Shown here: positions 22,791 through 36,075 of the stretch, piece by piece
How the letters are laid out: each line of letters opens with the position of its first letter
How positions within the stretch are numbered: position 1 is the first letter of the stretch
Source: Dictyophora rubrovolvata
Lineage: Eukaryota; Basidiomycota; Agaricomycetes; Phallales; Phallaceae
Length of the DNA stretch: 64,000 bases
Direction of reading: 5' to 3'
Assembly: GCA_029959195.1 (NCBI GenBank)
Contig: CP114125.1
Location: forward strand, 1,488,001-1,552,000
The notes under the pieces: model-generated
Told to the model about the DNA's origin: nothing
Databases searched by the model: none
What the model saw: only the letters and a program-made list of their open reading frames with translations
Program-made: the position numbers and the translations under genes

Positions 22791-23873
22791 AAAACTATTG
22801 TGGAAAGTACTAATACAAAATGCGAAAATAAGATTTATCTTTGATAAGAAGCTGAACCCTTACCCTTCCGTCTGGAAGCAGTCGTGCCGTTGTATTGTAT
22901 TTCCAAAAGATGAGACACAGGAACTTCTATTTTCCTGGCGATTTGAAAGATATAGCTCGTGCTCAAATTGGAAGAGAGTGGACTACGTAATTGAGTGGAT
23001 ATTATTGCCAGCTGCTAAGAAACCTGTGGTGGCCGGTTCAACATCCAGCTCAGGTGGTCGGCTCATCTTTTGATAGTTTATCATTTGATGTTGTTGTTGA
23101 TGTTGGTATACTCCTAGAATTGAGCTTAGAAAACATCACAACCGAAATAAGTATCTAACCAAGATTCAGGCTTACATGAGGTAGTTTACTAACTCCTTAC
23201 TTCAGTGCAAATTCGCGCTTCGATGCATGGTTTTCTCTTCCTAGAGTCGCTGTCTTAGTTGCAACAAGAGCTGTCATTCAAAGGAACGTAACTTGTCGAG
23301 GCTCTGAAGTACGCGGAAAAGCCGCAGTGCGGAGCTTGATATGTGTGACTGCGTGACTTAACGTGGCATACTAGTTCCTTTCACGAAAACCGGGGTTCTC
23401 AGAATTCAGACCGTTCGGCTTTTTTTTCGTGCTGTGTACCCTTTTACGGTTGGATTCTGGCAACGTTGTGGCATTGGGAATATGGTTTACCAACAACATC
23501 GCCGGCGCTGAAGAATCCTGTGGGCCCGCGTTGGCAGGATCTTGAGCTTGACCAAGCTCAAGTCCAGAACTGAGGCCGTACGTTCAGTACCTTGACTGAA
23601 GCCGCAAAACGACTCATTTGAGGCTTTGCAGGGTCCTTTCAGCGGCACCTCGATAACTGCGGTCACTCCAGTCCTCCACATCGACTTACGAGTAGGTGGA
23701 CGGTGTTCATGTCCTGGTGAGATTTGAAGGTTGGCGCTTTCAAAGGCCGGTGTTGGAATATATTGCATAAGACTTACATTTCATTAGGAATTCAGTCGTA
23801 CTACTTACATTCAGGAACAGTTAAGCACTGTTTAATAAAAGCTTTTCAAAACCATTCTAATAACAGTACCAGC
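22791..23873. other. Intergenic, no supported gene
   Basis: A few frames of 60-130 codons on both strands show no domain and no conserved partner elsewhere in the window. Confidence 0.35.
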
Positions 23874-25850
23874 TTAATCACGAGAATAGGCGGGGGGTAG
23901 TCTGTCTTTAGACCTCCAGGAAATCTCAGAATCCGTCTCATCATATAATAATTGCCTATGCAAACGAATTCCACTGTCTGCATGTCTCTCATCATTACCC
24001 TGAGAAATTAGAGCCAATATCTTAATGCAGTTACCGTAGATCCATGAAAACTCTATACGTACCGGGATAGCGTTCAAACTCAAAGGGAGAGAAGTTATCC
24101 TCTCTGTCATATCAACAGCCGCACCGACTGAGATCGCCTCTTGCATCGGAATCAGAGGATTAGATCTACCAATGCGCTCTAGAGAACCTAGATTGGCAGC
24201 ATCATCTAGAATAGGGTTAACACGTTCAGCCTGAAAAACTCTTCGGGGATTTTCAGCCATCTGTTCTTCCTCGATTGCAGTTGGAGAGCTCGAAATTCTA
24301 AACGCAGTTGAAATCGCATTGCGGGATCTATTGACTGGCGAGTCTATTTGTCTTTCGATACAGCCGGCTGGAGATAGCTTTGCAGAAGCTGTGCTACTGC
24401 CTAGGACTGGCAGATTGCTTTGGCTCTGTCCATGGATATTTGACGAGTCTGATGTGTCTTCCTGTATAATTCGCCATTGGTAAGGTGATATGTTGAACGC
24501 CCCCTTGAGCTTCTTTGCTCGTTTGACAGAAAATAGTTCGGGTCGCCGGCGTCTTAACAGAAAAACGGCGATTATCACGGAAAAACAACTACCGAGGCCC
24601 ACAATGATGCCGATTAGTAGTGTATTCGATTTGCTAGATGATTTGGCTGGAGCAGATTGGGTATGTAAAGGCGGGGTTGCAGGAGTGGATTTAGATGGCA
24701 CGGTAGTGGAAAGAGAAGTTGCAGAAGAATATTGAGAAGACATTCCTATATCCTGAGGAAGAGAAGTAGAGGATGGAGAACGCAAAGAAGTGGGTTGAGA
24801 AAATGCAGCGGGGGTGGTTTGGGAAGACATGGTATCGGAAACCCCGGTGATATCTGGGAATGGTTGAGTAGGCGCGATATTACTAATGTTTTGTACGACT
24901 ACGAAAGAAAGGCCAAGGGCAGTTTGTGGACCATCCCCCAAGTACGTTGCTGTGAGTTTATGCGGACCTTGGGGAAGAGTCTCAGTCTGAAATAAAACTT
25001 GATTGAGTAGGGTAGACGCAGATCCATCTTTATCGGGGCCCGAAAGAGCGAATTGCTTAGGGGCCCCTCCGTCGACAGAATATTCGGCTGAGGATGGATT
25101 GGATGGCAATAAAGTTGAATAAGCCCCGAACCAAGTCAGTTGTTCGCCTAATTGGGTTTAAATAAATCCTCAATATCAATAGAACAAACGCAATCAGATC
25201 TACATACCAATAAAAGGTATTGTCATACCCTGGCCTCGACCGTTTGCAAGTCGAGTCGAGCCAGTATCAGTTTCGACGGCAAAACCACCCAGATAAGTTA
25301 CAGACGGATCAGTTGCTTCAATACGAATTGACGCACTTGTTGGCAAATCTGGCTGACTGTTTGGCGAAGGAGCGTATAGAATGTAGTCAAAGTAAATTGA
25401 AGAACCGGCTTCGGAGTTGGGAATGTCAAATGTAAGTGTGTGTTCGCCATCTGGTAAGCTTCCGCTATCGCAAATAGCCCAGTTGTTTTGGGCAGACTGC
25501 GGTATGTTAAGGTTTATTGTATTGTCGTCCACTTTGCAGTTTGCAGCGGGGCTCTGTTCAGATTGGGTGGTAGTTGAAAGAGGTAGATATGTTACCATCA
25601 CTATTATTTCGACCCCTGTGAAGTTGATATATGAAGGCAAGATCTGTCTTTTGTGAATTAAGAAGTATTTACCATCGAAGCTAAAAGAAATGTTGCCGCT
25701 GCCGCTTTGAATCAGAAAGGGAGATACAGGATCTCCCATGTTTCCGACTTGAAACATCTCGCTCGTGCTTGGTATACTTCGCCATACATTATTTGGCTCA
25801 TAATTGATAAGAGAATTGTCGTTTGTTACCTGTATAAAACGAGTTGTCAT
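23874..25850 (-). CDS. Membrane-protein family copy D, most complete member
   Basis: The start is MTTRFIQVTNDNSL at 25850. Module 1 contains ISFSFDG, then after an intron VEIIVMVTYL, CKVDDNT, NNWAICDSGSLPDGEHTLTF and IYFDYILYAP. A second intron leads to module 2: GEQLTWFGAYS, AEYSVDGG, LFQTETLPQGPHKLTATYLG and LGLSFVVVQN. Both modules resemble the galactose-binding-like ectodomains common in fungal single-pass proteins. A Ser/Thr stalk follows, then the helix TLLIGIIVGLGSCFSVIIAV and RRRRP. The cytoplasmic region ends with the spliced tail exon HADSGIRLHRQLLYDE...DRLPPAYSRD. All visible splice phases work. No N-terminal signal peptide is evident, so delivery to the surface is unclear. PPAY is a candidate WW-domain ligand. 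Confidence 0.8.
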
Positions 25851-26797
25851 TTATGTCGCTAATGAGTGTGGAATATAGATATGAAGAAAGACTGAGGGAA
25901 GAAAGAGCCACGTAGATTTAATTCGAGAGCATCAAAGGAGGAGTTGACTCAATTGCTTCGTTGTTGAGTTGCCATAAGCGGAGTGTTGACAGTTGCCATC
26001 AGTTTTTAATATCACTGCTCAGCGAAGGCGAACTAATTCAAGGCAGGGCACCAGTAACTATGTCAATGCATTGATTATTTCATCGAATGCTAATATCGAC
26101 GAGGTGTTCGTCATTTAGTCCAGGACTTTCCTTTTCAACTTGAGGACTGAGGTCACCAGAGTTCAGAATAAACACCCAGATTGAATTTCATGTGCTGCTA
26201 GACATTATATAATGAAACCGAATAATTGATCATTGACAGACCTATAGACCAGCCCACGTCCTGCTGCCTGCGTCGTTCTGAACGATGAGCTGACGTGGTC
26301 ACATGTCACACATGTCACAGTTATTTTTTCACGCTTCTCCATACCCGAGTCTCGAATATCAGTAGCTGTGAGGGCTGTTGTTTTAATGTGTTTAATGCGG
26401 TCAATGCTGCTATTAAGATTCCTAGCGAAGATGACACGACGTTATTCGGAACTCATCCTATGTGTCCAGCCTTGGCCCTTCAAGCTGTGTTTCGCGCGTT
26501 TTTCATCTCTGGGCATGCGCAAAAGTACGTTTCCGCCTTCAAGATGACATTAGTGTTCGTATAATATGCTGGGTATGAAATGCGATCGATGTGATCTATA
26601 ACACTGCAAGCGACTGGACAAGTGTCCGAGTTCAGAGTGATCATGACTTTCAATCTAACCTTTAACTATTTCCACGTAGTAAGCCGCGATATCTTATCAA
26701 GCCGCTACACGCTACATTTTTTTACTATGTCAAATGACATGAAATCAATTTCCTGTTAATCCAAAACATCCAAAATACTTCCATCCCAAAAGTCTGG
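25851..26797. other. Intergenic, no supported gene
   Basis: Contains the presumed promoter of copy D at its left end and the 3' end of copy E at its right. Nothing else is recognised. Confidence 0.35.
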
Positions 26798-28562
26798 TCA
26801 ATAGTGAGTGTACAGAGGTGGTAGTCTGTCTTTCGATCGCAAGGACCACTCTGAGTTTGTCTCATTATACAATAATGTTTCCCTATTCAGGCGGACACCA
26901 CTATCTGCATGTCTTTCTTCAGGCCTCTGAAAAACTCAACCTGTCAATACAGTCCCTTTTCAATCAAAATCTCCACTTACGGCTGTGGGGCTCGATCTCG
27001 AAAACGGTGCCGCCAGTGCCGATGTTTCTAACATTTCAGCAGCTGCGCGAGTGGATCCTGAGTCTGCTAAATGCGGCGCTGGAACAAAAGTATTGACTAA
27101 TGGTCGATTATGCTTATTAAGACTTAAATTGGCAGCATCGTTCGGGAAACGACTGTCGTGAACAGCTAGAGGAAACGGTGGAGGGTTATTGTGAGTTAAT
27201 ATTACGTCTTCTCCTCCAAAATTTGCAACAGGAAGGCTTGGAATTTGAAATGGAGTTATGGCATAAGAGTTAAATAACGCTTCCGTAGAGCCAGCTGAAG
27301 TTTCCGTCGCAAAAACCGGGCTGTGATGCTGGGTTGGCAGACTATTTCTGTCGTGGACACTGAAAGAGTCTGGCATGACCGTCGATATAGTTCGCATGGC
27401 CCGCCCTCGGTTGGATGATATATCGAACCGCTCTTCAGGTTTTCTTTTTTCTAAGCGGCGCCCCCTCCATCGTCTGAAAAGGAAAAGGATGACTATGAGA
27501 AGAAAAATCCCAACGCCGGAAGCGATGCCAATTATCATGTCCCGATCGTTGCGTGACCCTGCTGAAGTAATTTTAAGAGGCGTAGTAGTGGGAACTTCTG
27601 CCATAGTACTGTTGGGTATCGGACTGGGTGCGGTATTGCTAAAGTTCTGTACCATTACGAAAGAAAGACCGAGGGGTAGTATTTCTCCACCAAGATATGT
27701 CGCTGTGACCTGGTGAGGACCTAGTGGAAGAACCTCAGTTTGGAAGTAAGGCTGATTGAGTAAAGCAGGGAAGTTAGAAGGGATTGCAGCTTCAAGAAGA
27801 AATTCCGTAGGGGTCCCTGCATCGATGGAGTATTCGACTGGGGAAGATGAGGCTGGAGGGTGGGCCAGGTAGGCTCCATACCAAGTCAGTTGTTGGCCTG
27901 ATCGAATCTAAGACATTCATAAAATTGAAAAAAAAAAAACTTGACTAGACCTACCGACAAATGATACTGTCGCGGATGCTCCATAAGCGTTCATGAACCG
28001 AGTCAAGCCCGTGTCATTTTGAAGCATGAACCCTCCGGAATAGGTTATAGATGGGTCAGATGCTTCGATGCGAGTTGATACGTCGGTCAGGTCGAGCATT
28101 TTGGTTGGGCAGGGAGCATATAAAATATAATCAAAGAAGATCTCAGGTAAGTCAATGTTGACTGTGAGTGTGTGTTCGCCATCTGTCAAGTTCCCACCAT
28201 TGCAGACAGGCCAGTTGTTCTGTGGGGATTGTGGAAAATTCGTGACCAAAAATTGATTGTCTACTCTGCAGCTCATAAAGCTGGGATCATGTGATTCCTA
28301 CCAAAAAGTGAAAGTGCGACATGTGAGAACGGATTTGGTTTTCAGACAAACCGAGAATGTGTTTACCCTCAAAAGTGAAGGAAATGGCGTCGTTCATCAT
28401 GCCGCCATTGAATGTTTTCAAAAAGGAAGACACAGGCGCCCCCATATTTCCATGTTGAAAGATAGGTTCGGTTTTTGACATGCCCGTCCATGAGTTATTA
28501 GACGCATATTTCACCAGAGAGTTGTCGTTGGTTACTTGAATAAAGCGAGTTGGACCATCCAT
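26798..28562 (-). CDS. Membrane-protein family copy E (module 1 possibly disrupted)
   Basis: MDGPTRFIQVTNDNSLVKY at 28562 matches copy D. Module 1 continues to ISFTFEG, then SCRVDNQF, NNWPVCNGGNLTDGEHTLTV and FFDYILYAP. Module 2 follows with LTWYGAYLA, VEYSIDAGTP, YFQTEVLPLGPHQVTATYLG and LGLSFVMVQN, then the helix DMIIGIASGVGIFLLIVILF, RRWRGRR and a cytoplasmic region. The tail exon HADSGVRLNRETLLYNE...DRLPPLYTHY stops at 26798. The first two exons do not join in frame with the splice sites I can see (about 28270-28375): the segment equal to VMVSYILADDL of copy G is deleted. The protein may start further in, or the gene may be slightly broken. Confidence 0.7.
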
Positions 28563-29932
28563 ACTTCCGCGTTGCCGATGGAGGCTTTATATGCATGGGG
28601 TGTGAGAGAAATAGTAGTATCACATCATTATTTGTTGTGGACAAAATTGAGCTGAGATAAGTGAATTGCTGTTCGTTGTTATGACAACTGTGAGTAAAAG
28701 GAGAAAAGGGCAGTAAGATCAGGGAATCGATGGGATACAATTGCCGAGTTGAATGAGCAAACACATGGAATCTGTTTTGCAAAGTTGTTAGCTAATTAGA
28801 TACGCTAAATATGAATAAGCGCCAAACCTGTTAACAAGAACTTTCTGCGAGTGAGCTATGTAGCGTACTCACACATGGGCTCGACATCCTCTTTACTTTG
28901 CAGTTCCTCAATGTGACTGTTGTCCAGTTCATATAACGCGATTGATCTGCTTCGTGTACAGCGCGTTCTGAGGTTGGAACTATTGGCAGGACGTCCAGTG
29001 GTGGTTGTGGCTAGCCCTCGACCATTTTTCGTACGTTATTAAGCTCGGGAAGTCCTGAGCTGGAAACTCGTCAGCGCGGCTAACGCCGAGAGACTCGGTC
29101 GCTAACGGGAAATTGGATCCTGTCTCGTCTCGTTCCTTGTCATGTGTTTGTAGTAGGTTAGAGGGAACGCGGAACAAGACCGCTGGGTGGGCGGGCTCCT
29201 TACTCGGCGGATTCGACATCTCTCAGAGTGACACGAAGCTACATATATTACCCCGGACGTACGTGTAATTACAGTACAATAACTGTAATAATGAGGATCT
29301 GGATGGGACGGTGGGGAGCGAAATTTGAACGACGGGATGGACTGGTGGTGAAGGCCGTATCATTTGTTCAAGCGCGATGATGGCGAGAGCAAAGGGCACG
29401 ATGACTTGGGCGCCCGCGAGCTCGGTTGATGCCGTGCCGGCACCTGCCTACTATGTAGTGACCGTTACTACATAGTAACCACAACCATCAATGGAAAAAT
29501 TTATCCTCTGTATTTGCACAAAAACGTTCTCATAATACGCAACTTTCTTGCTTACAGTACCTGTTCAAATTCCTTACGAAGCGATTCGAGAAGCCATACG
29601 GAACCGGAAACCTTTGACGAGCTCGAGATGAACGACTGACGCGAGACCGAGAAGAGGAGAAGAAAATGGTCTGAACGCTAATTATCAGCACATAAAAAAG
29701 CAAGACGGATGGTCGGCAAAGGAGGCGGAACAAGAAATGAAACGGACTCAGACGATACAACCACGCTATTGAGAAGAGGAAGAAAGAGGAGACTGCCGGC
29801 AAAGAAGAAAAACAAAGCAAAAATCTCAATACATATGGCTAGGATAGGGTACACACACACTCAATCCAACCTCCCTCTATATTTTCGTGTCAAGCTAAAA
29901 ATCTCCAAAAACCCTTTCATTGCGAAGTCGGA
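28563..29932. other. Intergenic with a strongly purine-skewed tract
   Basis: No supported gene. The plus strand at about 29640-29830 is rich in GA, which creates long chance frames on both strands. A 79-codon minus-strand frame at 28980-29219 (MSNPPSKEPAHPAVLFRVPS) is more GC-rich than its surroundings but has no recognisable domain. Confidence 0.35.
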
Positions 29933-31264
29933 TTAATTGTGAGAATATAGGGGAGGTGGTCTGTCTTTCGATCGCAAGGACCACTCGGAATTTGTCTCAT
30001 CATACAATAGTGTTTCCCTCCCCAGACGAACACCACTATCTGCATGCACCTCTTCAGGTAACTAACAATTCAACGTATCAATAGGGTCCTATTAACTAAA
30101 ATCTCTGCTCACCGTTGTGGAACTCAACCTCGAAAACGGTGTCGATCTTTCTAACCCTTCGGCAGCGGCGTGAGTGGATCCTGAATCTGCTATTTGCGGC
30201 CCTGGAACAAAAGGATTGGGTAATGACCGAATCTGCCGGTCAAGACTTGAATAGGCAGCATCATTCAAGAAACGGCTGTCCTGAACTACCAGAGGAAGCG
30301 GTCGAGGATCATCGTGAGTTGTTTTCTCTTCTTCAAAATTTCCGACAGGAAGGCTTGGAATTTGGAATGGAGTTATTGCATGGGAGTTAAATAACGCTCC
30401 GGTAGAAGTTTCCGTCGCACCAACTATGCCGTGATCCTGGGTTAACAGACTATTTCTACTTTGCCCACTGTCAGAAGAGTTTGGCATGGCCGTCGATACA
30501 ATTCGCATGGCCCGTTCCCGGTTAGATGACACCAACACGTCGTCTTTTGCAAGCACATTACTCGTGTCGCCTGATAAATGACCGCAACGATGACAACGAT
30601 GTTGCTGTCGTCGTTTGAGGAAGAAAAAGAGTCTAGCTGTTAAGAGTGCAAGTGCAAGGGTTCCGCCGACTACTCCACCTACTATTGCCCCTGTGTTTGA
30701 GCTCGAGTGCGAATGCGCCGATGCCCCTGTCATCGAGCTTGAGGGCGACTGCGGTTGAGCCGACCCCCCTGTCATTGAGCTTGAAGGCGAATGCGGTTGA
30801 GCCGACGCCCCTGTTTGAAAGTCGGTGCTGGAGCTGGAACCGAGGTTGGATGGGATACAGGATGTATCAGCGCCCTGATGGACACTGAATGCAGTTTCGG
30901 TAGCAGATGATGTATCATCAAATTCCGAGCTTCCTTGTTCAGCTTCAACCCTGGCAAAACCAGTAACACCATACAACCCCGCTGGAACATTTGCAAACCA
31001 CATTATGCTCATCGGACCTTCCAGTATCTGCTCTGCAGTGCCTTGAATCTTCAACGGGACTGATACGGAAGAGTTGAAACCGGATATTGTGATTGTCAAG
31101 TCAATGGTCGATGTGGTGGAGGGGAGGATAGCACTAAGATCAGATGGGGCGTTGAGGATATCCCAGTTGATGGATACGTTTGTGCAGGTTGTTGCGTCCG
31201 AGATAGGCCCAATTGTCCAATCGAGTGAGAATGAGGAGAGCGTACTAGTAGAGGGTGACGACAT
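29933..31264 (-). CDS. Membrane-protein family copy F with a different ectodomain
   Basis: One long frame from MSSPSTSTLSSFSLDWT (31264) encodes an ectodomain unlike the others: FSLDWTIGPISDATTCTNVS, INWDILNAP, TIDLTITISGF, VPLKIQGTAEQILEGP, then a stalk with repeated SPSSSMTG.SAQPH units. The helix GAIVGGVVGGTLALALLTAR is followed by FFFLKRRQQH. The cytoplasmic region (ITPFQIPSLPVGNFEEE) and the spliced tail HADSGVRLGRETLLYDE...DRPPPLYSHN are very close to copy E. The frame is open across about 390 residues before the tail splice. A Ser/Thr-rich stretch continues upstream of the ATG, so the true start could be in another exon. It appears chimeric: new outside, shared inside. Confidence 0.75.
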
Positions 31265-31688
31265 TGGGATGGGTGAAGTGGTGGGTGTCGAAGTAAGGGT
31301 GGAAACAGATATGAAAGAGAGTAGTAGAGTTGAAATGATGGTTGTTGAAGTGGAAACGGACAGTGACAGGGAGTGACAGAGTTGGGGCTTGAGTAGGATG
31401 CCTATTAACAGGACCTGGGAAAAATTTATCCTTTGTTCAATGTTACGCTTTGTATTTGCACAAAAAAATTACATTATGCGCAACTTTCTTGCTCTCAACT
31501 TTCTCTTGAGCCCATTGCTTTCTTACGAGCTCCCTGCTTCCTCGTAGGTTCCTGGACCTGCTGGAGTTCAACATACACAGCGTCACGACCCTCTTACTCA
31601 AGACCTTCCGAAGGTGAGACCACCAACGGGTTCCTCTTTATAAATAGACATACTACGGGAACCAAAATACACATTAGCCAATATTAAG
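31265..31688. other. Short intergenic interval between copies F and G
   Basis: Nothing recognised beyond probable promoter sequence of copy F and 3' sequence of copy G. Confidence 0.3.
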
Positions 31689-33329
31689 TCAACTACGCGT
31701 ATACATGGGAGGTAGTCTTTCTTTGGACTTGACGACTCAGAAATCGTCCCATCATATAATAATGTTCTACTGAGACGAACTCCACTATCTGCATGCCTTT
31801 ATTGAGTCATCTGAGCATGACAATGTGGTCAATTTTACGTTCAACTAAATTCTATACTACTTACTGTCACTGCGTCCTGCCTCGGAGGTAGTGGTGCTAT
31901 ATATAATCGGTATTTCCGACACTTCAGCGGTTGCGTCAACATAACCTGTGTCTGCTTCTTTGGAAAACATCGATATCGTAGGACTAGGAAACGGCCGATT
32001 CAAGCTCCACTGACGAAAACCCAAAATAGCAGCATTCAGGTCACTCGAAATGGGGCCAGCTCTCTGGGGAGTTTCTAGTACTGCCCGTTTATCTGCTTCC
32101 TCGACAACTGCGGCTTGAAGACTCGTAATCTGGTATGGACTCGAGGCTAAGGCATAAGACCCTGCCGGAGAGCCCAACGATTCGGACATTTGAGTAGAGT
32201 CAGCTGAACCTAGCCTGGCGGGAGTTGCGCTGTGGTCCGGGATAGTACTCCAAGTTTGTCTATTGGTGTCCGGTATAACTGCCTGCATCATGGATCGATC
32301 TCGAATAAATGAAGCAGAGATATCAACAGAGGAGTTTCCTTGGGATGGATTTCTAGCAGATAGCTCTCGAGACGTCTTTTTTTGCTTTTCAGCATGCTTT
32401 TTATATCGCCACAAAAAGAAAATGGCGATTGTAACAAAAAGGAAGGTACCAACTCCGACGACAATTTCAGTTGCTATATTCCGATTGTTGCGTGATCTCA
32501 CCGGAACGGTTCGAGATGGTCCAGCAGTAGGGACGTCCGTGGTGCCGGCACTAGTGCCACTAGTGAAAGATATCATGGTACTGGTGAAAACCGTTGTAGA
32601 AGAAATGTCTGCACTACTATTGGAAGCGAGGTTTGTAGTGAATGTCGACGTCTGCACGACAACGACAGATTCAGTTTTAATGACCGGTACCATGGTTGTC
32701 GTTCCAACCTCATTCGTGAGGTGAGTCGAGCTCGCCTCATTTGCCATTACTGTACTTTTAGTGCTTTTTAAAGAGGCGCCAGTACGAGTTGATTCAACTG
32801 TCGCGTTGGGTTGGTTGTTGGGGGCAAGAGGGTTGTTGGAGGCAAGAGTATACAAAAGGTAGTCAAAGAAGATTGAAGAGAGTGGGTACGGATCCGATAT
32901 ATAAACTGTCAGTTTATGCTCTCCATCTCGCAAGTTTTTGAAGTCACAAAGAGGCCAGTTATTTTGAGAAGAAGGTGGTATAGCTCCGGTCACGATATTG
33001 CTGTCCAATTGGCAAGTTACACTGGGATCAGTGAGATCATCGGCAAGTATGTATGACACCATCACCGATATGGAGAGCCCTGGTTAAAGATAGTATGTCA
33101 AAACAAAGAATTTCTTTTCGACGAATATGAGAAAGTTTCTCACCCTCAAAGCTGAAAGAAATTGAGCCGCTATTTATACTTTTCAGGGAGGAAGATAACG
33201 GAGCCCCCATATCCCCGGTTTGAAATATCGCATTTCTTTTGGGACGTCATTCCAAGCACTGACATTCAGGTTATAATTTATAAGAGGATTGTCGTTGGTT
33301 ACTTCGACAGAGGGGACTGGACTTGCCAT
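31689..33329 (-). pseudogene. Membrane-protein family copy G, several disruptions
   Basis: The start MASPVPSVEVTNDNPLINYN (33329) and the next segment AIFQTGDMGAPLSSSLKS lie in different frames, so module 1 has a one-base shift. The next exon is open and long: VMVSYILADDLTDPSVTCQL, NNWPLCDFKNLRDGEHKLTV, FFDYLLYTL, a Thr-rich stalk and the helix ATEIVVGVGTFLFVTIAIFF with LWRYKKHAEK. Module 2 is absent. In the tail exon an in-frame TAA precedes HADSGVRLSRTLLYDG, and one A is missing from the SKS codons, so the PPMY motif is out of frame. A shorter membrane protein could still be expressed, but without the tail. Confidence 0.65.
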
Positions 33330-36075
33330 GTCTGCCCAAGGCTTACGGGTACGAGAGCGAGAGAAAGACTGAGAGTTGTAGCATAAACGACGCAGTTGAG
33401 CTGATATATGTATAAACGGTCGTCATGGTGGATCACGTTGTCGAATAACCAACTCAAGTCCCCGGCGGTCATAATAATGACAATATAAGTCTCCGTCTGG
33501 CTATAGTGAGTTCTCCCTGGGACGCTACATTACTTGACCGTATTGATTCTTGTATCCGACGTTGGTAATGTACTAGTAAAGGGCAGGAAGATAACGCAAG
33601 AAGATCAGCCCTATCCAACTTTATATTTTATGTTCCATGGATACGACGTCGACCTGGTCGAAATTATTGGATCTAATGTGAAAAAATTGAGAAAGAAGTC
33701 ATCGGGTGAAAGCTCAGCTTGGAACTCTTTCCCCGTTGTCTGCTTCATTTGCTGAGGTTTCAACCTTTGGACCATCTCGATTCTCGACGATGAAGAAGAT
33801 GAATAAGTTACTTATTGACGCAGTGCGTCCAACCATCTTACGCAGACTCAACAAGCTAAACTACTTGAAAATGTTGATGTATGTTTAGCTTTCCAAAAAG
33901 CGGAGATCTGCTCGACTTCGCCATGATGCTGCCTTAAAAAAAGTTGCATGGGTCCCACATGATATACATGAGAAGCGAGCACTATATTTCATATGCTGAC
34001 TTAAAGTTTATAAGCCTCAACGATAAGAACAATGTTAGGCTCACGTACCGCAAAACTTCCTTGACATTGTAACCAAAAACACCTAAGCACGGCCATCGCG
34101 GAAACATCTGCTATCATGATCCATCCTACTAACCACAATCTGTGCTTGACTCGCCGAGACGCAAGGAAAAAAGGCTTCGGAAATTCTTAACCTCTTCATT
34201 AATCCGTTCAATACATACATGCGCTTTTAGACAACAGATGAACATCAAGGTCTCTGCTTTGCCAATGAGTGTCAATGAGATCAAAAGTCGCACGTCCACC
34301 GACTCCAAAGTCCTGACACCAAACATTGTCCATCCAAACCACCACCATCGCTCTCTAAGTCAAGCCCCACCCAAAATGATATATCCTCAACCAGATAGAT
34401 ATCATACTCTGAACTGGTACCAGGCACTAACGTCACACTGGACTCGCCAATGCAAAGTAGCGTAAAGAAGACTCACGCCGCGTAAGATAACGCGGCTGAA
34501 ATCTACATCCAGAAGATGACCGTCATATGCACCGAGTCCAATCAGCACAATTATGATGATGACAACAACATCCGGGAAGTTAAATAATGGCAATCGCTGC
34601 ACTGCGTGGAATACACGGAATCAATAGGGTGTGTTGGTTTTGATCCAGTGCTCAACGCTTGCAGGGCTTAACCATAGAGTGTAACCACGACTCGCAGTTC
34701 GCAGTTGTTCGTCATCCCCGTTGACACAAAACAAGAAGATCTAGAAGACAGGGTTTTATACGAATGGCGGAGAAGAGGAAGATAAGGGAATATTTCAAAG
34801 AGGTTGCGTTATTGGCTGATAAGTTATGTGAAAAACATGTCTCGCAGAAGACAAATATTCGAGAATCGTTATGGAGTGTGCGTGAACAACCAGGGCGGGC
34901 TGAGGGCTTTCAACGATAAATCAACAATTTGGTAATCTGCGCCATCATTGGGCGAGCTGTTAACAATGCTCACCGCTAAATTAATTTAGAAATCATTTTG
35001 GGAACCCAAAGGCCACGTCTCTCATTACCATTCTCTGTCTCGTGTATGTTTTTTGTCCATTATCATTGGATGCTCGATTCCGTCGTATTGTTGGAACCCA
35101 TCACCGGCAAGAACATTGATGGTATTGGTAGGCAAATAAAAGTACATGCCATTCCTTCTGCATAATACATCATCCTCTCAGACTGCGTCCCAAGACAGCC
35201 TATGGTGATGGTACATCGACGATAGTAACTGATAGCAAGCGCAGTTGGAGCCGAGCGCTGGGCGCTAATTATACCCCGAAAAGAACTCCGCTCCTACAGT
35301 TCGGAAGACCGACGCGGCTACCCGCCGCCTCGTATTGAAAATAAAATCTCTCTCCCCTCCATGAGGCCAAGTTACTTTCCTAGTGTCGACCACGTGCACG
35401 GCGCACCGGTACCCGTAAGTATCGGATGCAAGGTATCCTGTGGGCAGTTGAAAGCTTGACGGTTCCACGCGGAATGAGAGAGCATTCTCGAACAAAAAGA
35501 CCCCAAAAACTTTGGGAGCAATTCGAAAAATGGAGAGTCTATTACGAAGCTTAACGGAAGGATAGGCGAAATGTGAAATACCCAGCGATGGAACTGCGAA
35601 AGAACTGCATATTGAGCTAGATCTGTGAATGCAACGCAGAACGCTCAGGTTCACGGGCTTTGATAGAAGGTGTTGACAGGTTTGATGTCTTATTTATATC
35701 CAACGTATCCCATTAGTCAATAATCCTGCACAACAGGTTCCTAATGTTTGCTTATTCGTTAATTACAATTCGAATCCAAAGGGCTAAGTGGCACTTGGTC
35801 GATAGTTAACTCAGTAACTATGCATACCTCATCTCCAACCAGATCACCATGTGATGTCTCTATCCTGACGGATGCCTCCAATCCGACAACTGTCTTTTCC
35901 CACTTGCAGATACGGATATCGATACCTATTAGAGTCCTCAAAAATGCAAAACCTGAACTGGTTTTTTAACGCTGATCTGGGTGGGAAAGAGTGAATTGTC
36001 ATCTATTCCCGTTATTCGTTTAAAACAAATCAATTGCGAGTAGCTCTTTTAACTACAATAGTGTTGAAAAAAGTA
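33330..36075. other. Gene-poor interval of 2.7 kb
   Basis: No gene is firmly supported. A 129-codon minus-strand frame at 35265-35654 (ends AASVFRTVGAEFFSGYN) is the longest and might be part of a gene, but I see no domain or splice partners. The rest has only short frames. Confidence 0.35.

Noticed and set aside
22675-23073. 132-codon plus-strand frame
   Set aside because: It overlaps the antisense of copy C remnants and shows no domain.
29530-29860. Hydrophobic Phe/Leu-rich minus-strand frames
   Set aside because: They are the complement of a GA-rich tract, which yields such frames by composition alone.
35265-35654. 129-codon minus-strand frame as a gene
   Set aside because: No recognised domain, no splice partners and no paralogue in the window; mentioned in the interval entry only.
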